Below, one piece after another: positions 51,489-59,745 of a DNA stretch of 64,000 nt. A program made the translations under genes and the position numbers. Source of the DNA: Caldisericum exile_A (GTDB lineage Bacteria; Caldisericota; Caldisericia; Caldisericales; Caldisericaceae); assembly GCF_047785965.1 (NCBI RefSeq), contig NZ_JBLOBF010000002.1, positions 62,001 through 126,000 of the forward strand. The letters run 5' to 3'. Each line of letters starts with the position of its first letter. The first letter of the stretch is position 1. A model generated the notes under the pieces. That model did not search any database and was not told where the DNA came from. It saw nothing but the letters and a program-made list of their open reading frames with translations.

Positions 51489-51516
51489 AGGATAATGATT
51501 TTTAAAAATAAGTCAA
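51489..51516 (-). promoter_or_regulatory. Promoter of rpsT
   Basis: On the minus strand TTGACT (51,516-51,511), 16-bp spacer, TATCCT (51,494-51,489). It starts just after the stop codon of the upstream M3 peptidase gene. Confidence 0.65.
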
Positions 51517-51522
51517 GAGGTT

Positions 51523-53232
51523 TTAATCAAGCAACTTTAACTCCTCTTTTACAAAATCAACAAGATCCTTTACATATTCCTCACTAAATTTGAATTCTAT
51601 TCCTGCCGCTTTATAGAGTTCGGGAACTGGCCTTTTATAACCTAAACTCAAAAACTCCTTATAGTTTTTAATTGTCTTTTCTCTATTTTCTTTATAGTTT
51701 TTATACATCGCAAGTGCCCCAAGTTGTGCAAAACCATACTCAATATAGTAGAATGGCACTTCAAAAATGTGTAGCTGCTGCATCCACAAAATTTTTAACC
51801 TTTCTTCAAGGCCTGACCAATCAACACCTGCTGCAAGATCTCTCATTAAATTCACAAAATATTCTTCACGTTCTTTTTCGTCTGCATCATTAGTGTAAAC
51901 GTAATGCTGGAAACCATCAACTGCAATGCACCATGGTAAAAATGCAAGAGCACCTTCAATTTGTTCTCTTTTAGCTTTCTTAAGATCCTCAGGTTTGTCG
52001 TAGTATTCAAATAAGTAATCAACAGTAAACATCTCCATACTCATTGAGGCAAGTTCTGCAACTTCCATTGGATACTCTTTGAATGGATGTATAAGAATAT
52101 CTGCCGTATATTTACTATGAAGAGAATGCCCTGACTCGTGCAAAAGAGTCCTCACATCGGAATTAAGTCCTACTGCATTCATAAAAATAAAAGAAGATCC
52201 GTGCTCTGGAAGACCCATATTATAACCACCGGGTGCTTTACCAACTCTATTTTCAAGATCAAGGAAATTAGAAGCCTTCATTCTCAATAAATTTAATCCA
52301 AATTCATCATCCACATGACCCAACACTTTAATTGCCTTCTCAACAAATTCATCTATTGTTTGAAATGGCTTTAAAACCCTGTTATCAACATCAATCGATG
52401 TATCCCATGGACGTAATGAATCAAGACCGAGTTTTTGTCTTTTTATTTCATTACGTTCCTTAAGGAACGGTACAACAACTTTCTTTACAACTTCATGAAA
52501 ATTGAGAACATCTTGAACAGTATATGAAAATCTTCCTTTTTCAACGTGCTTGTAATCTCTGTAATTATTAAAACCAGCATTCTTTGCTTGAAGCGCTCTT
52601 ATCTCCTTAAGTTCATCAAAGAACTTTACGAGGTCAGCTGAAACCTTACTAAGCGCCTCGTATTTCTTTTGCCATGCCTCTTCTCTTGTTCCTCTGTCAG
52701 GGTCTTTCAAAAAAACATTCATCTGTGAAAAAGTTTTTTCTTCCCCTCTAAAATTAACAGTTAATTTAGCTATTGTCTCTCCGTACCTATTCGCAATTTC
52801 GTGTTCTTTAACGAATAAAGGTATATTTTCCTCTCTAAAAATTTCTATTGAATTCGAAATAATTGTATCAAGGTGTTTAAACTCAGGCTCTGTAAACTCT
52901 CTTCTTGCAGGAGAATCATAATACTTCTTTTTAAGCTTAAACTCGTATTGCATCGCAACGCTGACAACTTCAGAATAGAACTTATTAAAATCTTCTTGAT
53001 ATTCCTTTTTATTCATAAATCTTGTCATGTTTATATACTTCCATGCATAAGTTTCTTCCAAAATATCAGATAATTCTCCCCATTTTTCCAGGAAATAGAG
53101 TAATTCTTCTTTGTTTTGTACGGGTTCATTTAGTAAGTTTTTTAAAGCATTTTCAAAATTTTCTCTATTTTCGACTGAAAAATCTTCAGGATAATATCTC
53201 CTCGGTCTTTTTTTAATGATAAGATCCTCCAT
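51523..53232 (-). CDS. M3 family oligoendopeptidase
   Basis: 569-residue zinc metallopeptidase of the PepF/M3 type that trims cytosolic oligopeptides. The zinc site is HESGH in LLHESGHSLHSKYT, with the third ligand Glu in the following EVAELASMSMEMF helix. There is no signal peptide. It begins 2 bp after the P-loop protein gene. Confidence 0.92.
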   Translation of the reverse strand: MEDLIIKKRPRRYYPEDFSVENRENFENALKNLLNEPVQNKEELLYFLEKWGELSDILEETYAWKYINMTRFMNKKEYQEDFNKFYSEVVSVAMQYEFKLKKKYYDSPARREFTEPEFKHLDTIISNSIEIFREENIPLFVKEHEIANRYGETIAKLTVNFRGEEKTFSQMNVFLKDPDRGTREEAWQKKYEALSKVSADLVKFFDELKEIRALQAKNAGFNNYRDYKHVEKGRFSYTVQDVLNFHEVVKKVVVPFLKERNEIKRQKLGLDSLRPWDTSIDVDNRVLKPFQTIDEFVEKAIKVLGHVDDEFGLNLLRMKASNFLDLENRVGKAPGGYNMGLPEHGSSFIFMNAVGLNSDVRTLLHESGHSLHSKYTADILIHPFKEYPMEVAELASMSMEMFTVDYLFEYYDKPEDLKKAKREQIEGALAFLPWCIAVDGFQHYVYTNDADEKEREEYFVNLMRDLAAGVDWSGLEERLKILWMQQLHIFEVPFYYIEYGFAQLGALAMYKNYKENREKTIKNYKEFLSLGYKRPVPELYKAAGIEFKFSEEYVKDLVDFVKEELKLLD

Positions 53233-53234
53233 AT

Positions 53235-54206
53235 TTATGCTCCTTTCTTTAAAGTATAAAGTTTATCAAAACAAGCTTTCAAATCATTGAATATGATGGA
53301 TACCTTTTCATTATCCCATTTACTTTCATCATCTCGCAAAAATGTTGTTTTATCATTTCTATTATCAAAAAAAGAAACTGGAACAAACAAATTTTTCTTT
53401 TCCAAGAAAATATGGTCTTGCATAGTTGAGATACTTTTTAGATACTCCATGTCATCAACACCATACTCCTTAAGCATTACTTCAAGCGGAACTCCATGAT
53501 GTAAAATTGAACCAGGTTCGTTTGGATTTACCCTTTCAAAATTCTTTCTCCTCGATTCCTCAGGTGTCACCCACACATAAAGAATAACTCCTAGTTTAAG
53601 AATCATCTCATCAAGAGCATTTAAAGTATGTTCATACCCATAAGGGTAAGGAAGTGGCGGAGTCAAGTTAAGAGCACCACCTCGAGCAAACTCAATTACA
53701 AAGGTCGAATTTTCTAAATCACTTTTTGCACTTTTATTTATATTTGAGATTATATCCCTTGCCTCTTTTGATAATTTCGAGGAAAGTGCATTAAAGACAC
53801 TTTGGGAAAGTGTTGAAAGACGTTCTTGAATTCCAAATTTCTCTGAAGCTTCATCAATTCTTCTTGTAAGTGTTGCAAAAGCAAAATCTTCGTTGTGTTG
53901 TCTTTTTTCAACAATATCTTTAAATTCAAGATTTATAAGTTCCGTTAAAGTAAGCCAGTCTCTACCTTCGGTAAATGGGCTTTCGTTTGATGCATAAAAT
54001 ATTCTTCTTTCGCCAAGCTTCTCAAGTTCTTCATCAATTCTTCTCATAAAGAAGACATAGGGGAAATCATCAATGTGAATGTCATTTCCAAGATGAAACT
54101 CTCTTATACGAGTTTCTTCATCAAGACTTCGTATAAATTTTCTAATTTCAGACTTACCTGATGCAGGTAATCCCAAAAGTAGCACAACGTCTAAAGTATC
54201 TTTCAT
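53235..54206 (-). CDS. P-loop NTPase/kinase-like protein of unknown function
   Basis: 323 residues. The Walker A motif GLPASGKS at about 12-19 is followed by nucleotide-kinase-like features: ILYVWVTPEESRRKNFERVNP (a lid-like Arg-rich run) and a fairly conserved-looking FVIEFARGG strand. No closer family recognised. It lies in one operon with a ROK kinase and the M3 peptidase. It may be a small-molecule kinase; that is inference only. Confidence 0.6.
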   Translation of the reverse strand: MKDTLDVVLLLGLPASGKSEIRKFIRSLDEETRIREFHLGNDIHIDDFPYVFFMRRIDEELEKLGERRIFYASNESPFTEGRDWLTLTELINLEFKDIVEKRQHNEDFAFATLTRRIDEASEKFGIQERLSTLSQSVFNALSSKLSKEARDIISNINKSAKSDLENSTFVIEFARGGALNLTPPLPYPYGYEHTLNALDEMILKLGVILYVWVTPEESRRKNFERVNPNEPGSILHHGVPLEVMLKEYGVDDMEYLKSISTMQDHIFLEKKNLFVPVSFFDNRNDKTTFLRDDESKWDNEKVSIIFNDLKACFDKLYTLKKGA

Positions 54207-54215
54207 AAAGACCTC

Positions 54216-55154
54216 CTAAATATTAATTGAAGCAAGAATTCCGCTGCCCAAGGCAACACCTATATTGCCCAAGGATGAAAATTCAAACTGGACACTCTTG
54301 CCTGGAATTTTAAGGGTATTCTTATAAAAGCTATCCATAATATCCTCAAAAATAAGCTTCAGAGACTCGCCTAATCCACCGCCGATTATTATCTTTTCTG
54401 GATTTAAAAGATTTACAACAATTGAAAGGCCATGTCCAATATGCATTGCTGTTTCATAGAGAACTTCTTTTGCTACAGGATCTGTATTCTTGAATTGAAA
54501 AATTAGAGGAGTATCTACCAAATCAAAATCGTAATTAACGCTATCTAATAATGGCGTTTTTTTAATTTTACCAACACGTTCAAGATAAATTCTTCTTATT
54601 GAAGGCCCTGATGCAAATGCTTCAAAGCATCCATATTTTCCGCAACCACACAGTGGTCCTCTCGGATCAAGAGTAATATGTCCTATTTCGCCTGCAAGAT
54701 TATCTTTACCTCGCACAATTAAACCATTAGTAACTATTGCAGAACCAATTCCAGTACCAAAAGCAATAAACAAAAAATCTTTTAAATTTTTACCACTTCC
54801 CACGTATAGTTCTGCAAGTGCACCAGTTTTTGCATCATTATCGACAAATGCATCCAAACCTGTTTCTTTCTTAATAATTCTTTTTAAATCTATTTCTTTT
54901 AGCGCAGGAATATTTGGAGAACCGTGAATAATACCATTTTTAAAATCAATGAAACCTGCAACACCAAAACCTACACTTTTTGTATTTTCTGTTCTTAGTT
55001 CATTAATGACGCTTATAAGGTTTTCAATTATCGCTTTAAGATTATTTACATCACCTGTCAAGACTCTCTTACTTGATAGTATTTCAAAATTATCGTTTAT
55101 TCTTACGCCAAATATCTTTGTTCCGCCTAAATCAATACCAATAAATTCTTTCAT
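54216..55154 (-). CDS. ROK-family sugar kinase (glucokinase-like)
   Basis: 312-residue ROK kinase. ATP site DLGGTKIFG at 8-16, catalytic Asp in FVDNDAKTGAL, and the zinc motif CGCGKYGCFEAFASG with its preceding His (GEIGHITLDP). Probably phosphorylates glucose or a similar sugar. The message is predicted to have only about 4 bases before the ATG and no ribosome site. Confidence 0.9.
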   Translation of the reverse strand: MKEFIGIDLGGTKIFGVRINDNFEILSSKRVLTGDVNNLKAIIENLISVINELRTENTKSVGFGVAGFIDFKNGIIHGSPNIPALKEIDLKRIIKKETGLDAFVDNDAKTGALAELYVGSGKNLKDFLFIAFGTGIGSAIVTNGLIVRGKDNLAGEIGHITLDPRGPLCGCGKYGCFEAFASGPSIRRIYLERVGKIKKTPLLDSVNYDFDLVDTPLIFQFKNTDPVAKEVLYETAMHIGHGLSIVVNLLNPEKIIIGGGLGESLKLIFEDIMDSFYKNTLKIPGKSVQFEFSSLGNIGVALGSGILASINI

Positions 55155-55164
55155 AATACAATTA

Positions 55165-55192
55165 TTTATATCACATTAATAATTTAAGTCAA
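55165..55192 (-). promoter_or_regulatory. Promoter of the ROK-kinase operon
   Basis: On the minus strand TTGACT (55,192-55,187), 16-bp spacer, TATAAA (55,170-55,165). The ATG at 55,154 lies 10 bases after the -10 box. Confidence 0.65.
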
Positions 55193-55233
55193 GGAATTAA
55201 AAAGAGTTTTTAATAAGTTCCTAAAAAATTTTC

Positions 55234-55242
55234 TGGTATAAT
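55234..55242 (+). promoter_or_regulatory. Extended -10 promoter of the tyrosine recombinase (leaderless)
   Basis: TGGTATAAT, the same nine bases as before rsfS, amrB and the hydrolase gene. The ATG at 55,250 is eight bases after the box, so little or no leader is predicted. Confidence 0.65.
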
Positions 55243-55249
55243 TTAAAAT

Positions 55250-56104
55250 ATGGAAATAGAATTTAATAAGGAGAAAATTGTTCATGAATTTTCAATGCAC
55301 CTGATGTTAAAGGGTTATTCACCGTTAACGGTTAAAAACTACCGATATATAATAAATGATTTCTTGAATGAATTCAAAATACCTGACACAAAATCCATAC
55401 AAAAATATTTCTTAAAGAAAAACATATCAAAAAACACAAGAGCAACTCAAACGCTAATTCTTAGAAGTTTTGCAAAATTCATCAAAAAGGAACTCCACAT
55501 TGATTTTGAAACATTAGATCCACCAAAGACCTCGAAAACATTGCCAACATTTCTCACAAAAGATGAGGTTAAAAAATTCTTAGAGGTCGTAAAGAAGAAT
55601 AAAAGAGATTTTACAATTGTAGCATTTCTAATTTATACTGGAGTAAGAGTTGGTGAACTTATAAATATAAAGATTGAGGATGTTAATCTCAATGAAAATT
55701 ATGTAAGAATTAAAGGAAAGGGAGACAAAGAAAGATTTGTTCCTATATCACTTGAGCTTTCAAATATCCTTAGGCAACACCTAAACGAGAGGCATTATTC
55801 AGAATACCTTTTTGAAAGCAAACGGCAAAAGAAATTTTCTCCTTTAACAATTCAACTTATGGTAAAACGATATGCAAAGGAAGCAGGTATTCAAAAAAAG
55901 ATAACGCCTCATAAGTTAAGACACACCTTTGCGACACTTGCCCTTGAATCAGGCATAAGCCCCATCACAATAGGAGAACTTTTAGGACACAGTTCACTTA
56001 ATACAACAATGAAGTACACCCATGTTACCAATAAGTTAGCAACAGAAGCTGTCAAAAAAATTAGTGAATTTACAAATCTAAAAGATATTGTTGAGAATAA
56101 ATAA
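55250..56104 (+). CDS. Xer-type tyrosine recombinase
   Basis: 284-residue site-specific recombinase. A SAM-like N-terminal core-binding domain (about 1-90) precedes the catalytic domain with Arg in TGVRVGELINI, Lys in KGDKERFVPI, HKLRHTFAT, LGHSSLNTT and the nucleophile Tyr in MKYTHV. No integrase neighbours or attachment repeats are present, so it is more likely the chromosomal Xer dimer-resolution enzyme than part of an element. Confidence 0.88.
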   Translation: MEIEFNKEKIVHEFSMHLMLKGYSPLTVKNYRYIINDFLNEFKIPDTKSIQKYFLKKNISKNTRATQTLILRSFAKFIKKELHIDFETLDPPKTSKTLPTFLTKDEVKKFLEVVKKNKRDFTIVAFLIYTGVRVGELINIKIEDVNLNENYVRIKGKGDKERFVPISLELSNILRQHLNERHYSEYLFESKRQKKFSPLTIQLMVKRYAKEAGIQKKITPHKLRHTFATLALESGISPITIGELLGHSSLNTTMKYTHVTNKLATEAVKKISEFTNLKDIVENK

Positions 56105-56107
56105 AAT

Positions 56108-56135
56108 TTGAATTTTTGGCAAATTTGAATATAAT
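56108..56135 (+). promoter_or_regulatory. Promoter of the uridine-kinase-like gene
   Basis: TTGAAT (56,108-56,113), 16-bp spacer, TATAAT (56,130-56,135). The ATG at 56,145 is ten bases after the -10 box and has no ribosome site. Confidence 0.6.
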
Positions 56136-56144
56136 CTCTTTGCT

Positions 56145-57719
56145 ATGGGAAAGAAAGTTATCGAAATAGAAAAAGCAGAGTACCCTTACACTTGCGCTAT
56201 TGTTAATAACCAATTAATGGGATTTCTTGACGAAGTTGAAGAAGTGAGAAGTATAGAACTTCTTTCTGTTGTCGAAGGAGAGGGAAGAAGAACCTATGAA
56301 AGAAGTATTGCTTTTCTTGCAAATGTTGCTTTAAAAAAGATTTCAAAAGAACATAAATTAACAATAATGCACTCTATCGGAGAAGCACTCTATGGAGAAA
56401 TTGAAAATAGTTCCGATGAGCTTGTAGAAAAACTCAGGAACCAATTTTTTGAATTGATAAAAGAAAACAAGCAAATAAGAAAATTTGACCTGACAAAGGA
56501 AACTGCAATAAGAAAACTTGAAAAGGAAGAAAGATTTGAAGATATTCAAACAATTGAATACCTTGCAAAAGATGTTATTTCGCTTTACGAACTCGATGGT
56601 ATCTACTTATACTTTGCTGGACCTCTTGTTCCTTATACAGGAATCCTCAAAGTTATCGATATCGTAAGAGTAAATGGTGGTTTGTTTTTCCTTTTGCCCG
56701 ACAAAAGCAATCCAAATGTTGTAAGTTCGCTTCCCAAATATGAAAGATTGCTTGAGGCCTTCAACGAAGGAAAAAAATGGGCGAATTTACTTGATGTAAG
56801 AACAGTTGGCGAACTTAATAAAAGCATTATAAATGGTAGAATATCAAACATAATAAAAATGCAAGAATCTCTTCACGAAAAGAAAATTTCTGAAATAGCG
56901 GCACAGATTTTGGAAAGAAAAGCAAAAGTAATTCTTATTGCAGGACCGAGCTCATCGGGAAAAACAACTTTTGCAAAAAAACTTGATATCCACCTGAGAG
57001 TGCTTGGATTAAAGCCATATGTAATCTCAACAGATAATTATTTTGTTGAAAGAGAAAAGACTCCTTTAAATGCAGATGGAAATCCTGATTATGATTCAAT
57101 CGAAGCAACTGATTACAAACTCCTTCAGGAGCACATTAATAAACTTATACAAGGTGAAGAAGTTGATATTCCCAAATACAATTTCATAACAGGAAAACGA
57201 GAAAAGGGGAAGAGAGTAAAGATTGACGAAAATGGCATTATAATAGTTGAAGGAATTCATGCATTAAATCCAATTTTAACTAAGGATGTAAAAGAAAAAT
57301 TCAAATATAAAATTTATGTTAGTGCATTATCTCAGGTAAATATTGATAATATCAACCGTATACCCACAAGAGATACAAGGCTTATAAGAAGAATCGTAAG
57401 AGATGTTCATTTTAGAGGAATCCCTGCTATAGAAAATCTAAGACGTTGGAAAGATGTAATCTCAGCAGAAGAAAAATATATCTTTCCTTATCAAGAAAAT
57501 GCTGATGTAATGTTTAATTCTTCGCTTATATATGAACTTCCAATTCTTCGAAACTTTGCTGAAGTTCCGCTTAGGGCAATTGAATACAAAGAAAAAGAAT
57601 ACGCAGAAGCGTTAAGATTGTTGAACTTCCTCAACCATGTCTTGCCGCTTCAATCAGATGAAGTGCCACCTACATCTATTTTAAGAGAATTTATAGGGAA
57701 AAGCTCATTTAAGTATTGA
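56145..57719 (+). CDS. Uridine kinase-like protein with ThrRS-type N-terminal domain
   Basis: 524 residues. The first about 220 residues resemble the TGS/second additional domain of threonyl-tRNA synthetase (SIGEALYGE-containing helix, then FLLPDKSNP). The C-terminal uridine-kinase domain has Walker A AGPSSSGKTTFAKKL, DNYFVEREKTPLNADGNPDYDSIEA and a IVEGIHAL strand. Such fusions are common in Clostridia and Thermotogae; they may be nucleoside kinases. It converges on the next gene with an 11-bp overlap of their ends. Confidence 0.85.
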   Translation: MGKKVIEIEKAEYPYTCAIVNNQLMGFLDEVEEVRSIELLSVVEGEGRRTYERSIAFLANVALKKISKEHKLTIMHSIGEALYGEIENSSDELVEKLRNQFFELIKENKQIRKFDLTKETAIRKLEKEERFEDIQTIEYLAKDVISLYELDGIYLYFAGPLVPYTGILKVIDIVRVNGGLFFLLPDKSNPNVVSSLPKYERLLEAFNEGKKWANLLDVRTVGELNKSIINGRISNIIKMQESLHEKKISEIAAQILERKAKVILIAGPSSSGKTTFAKKLDIHLRVLGLKPYVISTDNYFVEREKTPLNADGNPDYDSIEATDYKLLQEHINKLIQGEEVDIPKYNFITGKREKGKRVKIDENGIIIVEGIHALNPILTKDVKEKFKYKIYVSALSQVNIDNINRIPTRDTRLIRRIVRDVHFRGIPAIENLRRWKDVISAEEKYIFPYQENADVMFNSSLIYELPILRNFAEVPLRAIEYKEKEYAEALRLLNFLNHVLPLQSDEVPPTSILREFIGKSSFKY

Positions 57720-59745
57720 TGTGCTTTTTTACAAACTGAACAAGATTTTCTTTTCTTTCTAAAAGCATTGGCGTTGTGATAAAGGCTTCTTCAAATCTTG
57801 AAACAAAATTCCTGTCTTTGAGTCTTCCATCAAAATAAAGGACAGCACTCTTTTCATAAGCAATGCTATCTTTAATAAAATTTTTAAGATAATACATTGC
57901 ATAATTTTCGTCAGATCCTAGAATATTCATTGGTAATTTAATTATAAAGATCAATCTATATCTATTTCGTATAGGAAATTCATATTGTACAAAATCAATC
58001 AAACCGTCTTCCTTTAGAAGTGACTCCTCAATCCAAGTATAGCGATTCTTTAATTCCATCTTTATACTGTTCATTTGAATCCTGTTTTCGAAAACAAATA
58101 GAACTGGTTTAATGTCGGAAAACTGAGCATATAAGTCAAGAAATTCATATGCAAACTCATCCGCATTTGGTGCATGTAAGAATAGGGGTATTACATTCAT
58201 AACTTTATCTTCGCTATCTTTTGTAAAAGTATCACCCTTTAACCTTGTGAATTTTTCAATATAATTTTCTCCCTTAAAAATGAAATAGTTGCTTAATAAA
58301 TTTATAGAATTCCCGATTAAAGAAATCTTCGAAAATATTTGTGTTGCATTAGAAAATCCAACCGATAAACTTTCAGAATCATTTCGAAAAATCCTGTTAA
58401 AAGAATATTCTTCATCAAAATTTGTAATATTTGAGATTATTTTGTTTTGTAAGTTTTTTGGTAAATTCTCAAAATTATTGAAGAGGGTTAAAACCTCATT
58501 TGATTTTTTTGAGGCATCAAAGTTTGAAATCATTTCAATGTCTTCCTTTGAAAAGTTCATCTTTAAACTCGATAGTACTTTCGGAATCCTGTAGGCTTCA
58601 AGAAGGAAAACGCTATCAAATTTAAAATTGGAAAGAAATTTCAGTCCAAAAAATAGGTTTGGATATTTTAATATTACAAAGTCACTTTTCTCAATCTCCC
58701 TAAATCTTTCCTTAAGAGGGCAAACCTCGAAATAATCACAATTTTCACTTTTGCAAAGAGATAAATTTCTTAGAATCTTGTTTTTAAGGATATGTTGGGG
58801 TGCATTTCTAAGGCCAAAATCCTTAGTTTTAAGCAAATATGACGCAAAAATTGCAAAATCAACTCGCAGGTCATTTGGTATTGCTTTTGTATTTTCAAGA
58901 TAAAAGTTTAAGCGCTCTATACAGATAAAACTTTCAAAATCAGTTGCATCTAAGATTCTAAAGTTATTTAACCTATCTTTCAGATTTTCAACTAGTTTCT
59001 CTGAATAAACTACAATAAGGGACCTGCCTGATGACAACAATAATTTAACTATATCATCAAGCGAGGATTCTTCATAATAAAAAACACCCTTATTAAGTGA
59101 TTTATTTACTTGATTGAAAGGAAGGGTCTGTATTTCGCCAATCTTTTGTATTTTTATGGAGGTTTTTTCAGCATCTACATGGTTAACGAAGATAAAACCA
59201 AAATTTCTCGAATCACCAATGATCTCCTTAAGGAGCTTCATATCTGCATCTTCAAACGTTTTGCTTTCCTCCAACAATTTTTTAAACAGTTCAAAAAGCA
59301 TTAAAGCATCATTAAATGCTCTATGCGCCTTCTCCTTCTTGAGATTTAGTGCTTGAACAAGTTTCTCAAGACTATGAGAGCTCAATTCTGGATAGATAAG
59401 ACGTGCAAGTTCAAGTGTGTCAATTATTTCATTTTGAAGTGGTTCTTCTAAAAATCTTTCGAGAAACTCCTTATCAAAAGACGCATTGTGTGCAACAAGA
59501 ATTGAATCTTCTATAAATTGCTTAAAATCACTTTTTATTTTATCTCTATCCTGTGCCTTATTTAGGTCTTCCTGAGTGATACCTGTCAAATTGGTTATAA
59601 ATCTTGAAATAGTTTTACGAGGTCTTACAAGAGTTTTAAAAGTGGAAACAACTTCCAAATCGACAACCTTTATTGCACCTATTTCGATAACTTCGTCATC
59701 TCTATTTAGTCCTGTTGTTTCGAGATCAAAAAAGACAAACTTCAT
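57709..59745 (-). CDS. DnaQ-type exonuclease fused to a degenerate DinG-like domain
   Basis: 678 residues. The N-terminal DEDD exonuclease (about 1-165) looks active: D7 and E9 in FFDLETTG, VAHNASFDKEF, and H141 with D146 in HRAFNDAL. The remaining 510 residues follow the layout of DinG helicases: GRSLIVVYSE near 240, three cysteines C331/C336/C342 where iron-sulfur DinGs have a cluster, LLEAYRIP at 381-388 in the DEAH position, and a KLPMN...LYFDGR end. Walker A, the DEAH acid pair and the QxxGRxIR motif are absent, so no helicase activity is expected. Confidence 0.72.
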   Translation of the reverse strand: MKFVFFDLETTGLNRDDEVIEIGAIKVVDLEVVSTFKTLVRPRKTISRFITNLTGITQEDLNKAQDRDKIKSDFKQFIEDSILVAHNASFDKEFLERFLEEPLQNEIIDTLELARLIYPELSSHSLEKLVQALNLKKEKAHRAFNDALMLFELFKKLLEESKTFEDADMKLLKEIIGDSRNFGFIFVNHVDAEKTSIKIQKIGEIQTLPFNQVNKSLNKGVFYYEESSLDDIVKLLLSSGRSLIVVYSEKLVENLKDRLNNFRILDATDFESFICIERLNFYLENTKAIPNDLRVDFAIFASYLLKTKDFGLRNAPQHILKNKILRNLSLCKSENCDYFEVCPLKERFREIEKSDFVILKYPNLFFGLKFLSNFKFDSVFLLEAYRIPKVLSSLKMNFSKEDIEMISNFDASKKSNEVLTLFNNFENLPKNLQNKIISNITNFDEEYSFNRIFRNDSESLSVGFSNATQIFSKISLIGNSINLLSNYFIFKGENYIEKFTRLKGDTFTKDSEDKVMNVIPLFLHAPNADEFAYEFLDLYAQFSDIKPVLFVFENRIQMNSIKMELKNRYTWIEESLLKEDGLIDFVQYEFPIRNRYRLIFIIKLPMNILGSDENYAMYYLKNFIKDSIAYEKSAVLYFDGRLKDRNFVSRFEEAFITTPMLLERKENLVQFVKKHINT

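Noticed and set aside
55250..56104. Tyrosine recombinase as mark of an integrated element
   Set aside because: No attachment repeats, phage or plasmid genes or change in composition nearby; it fits a chromosomal Xer protein.
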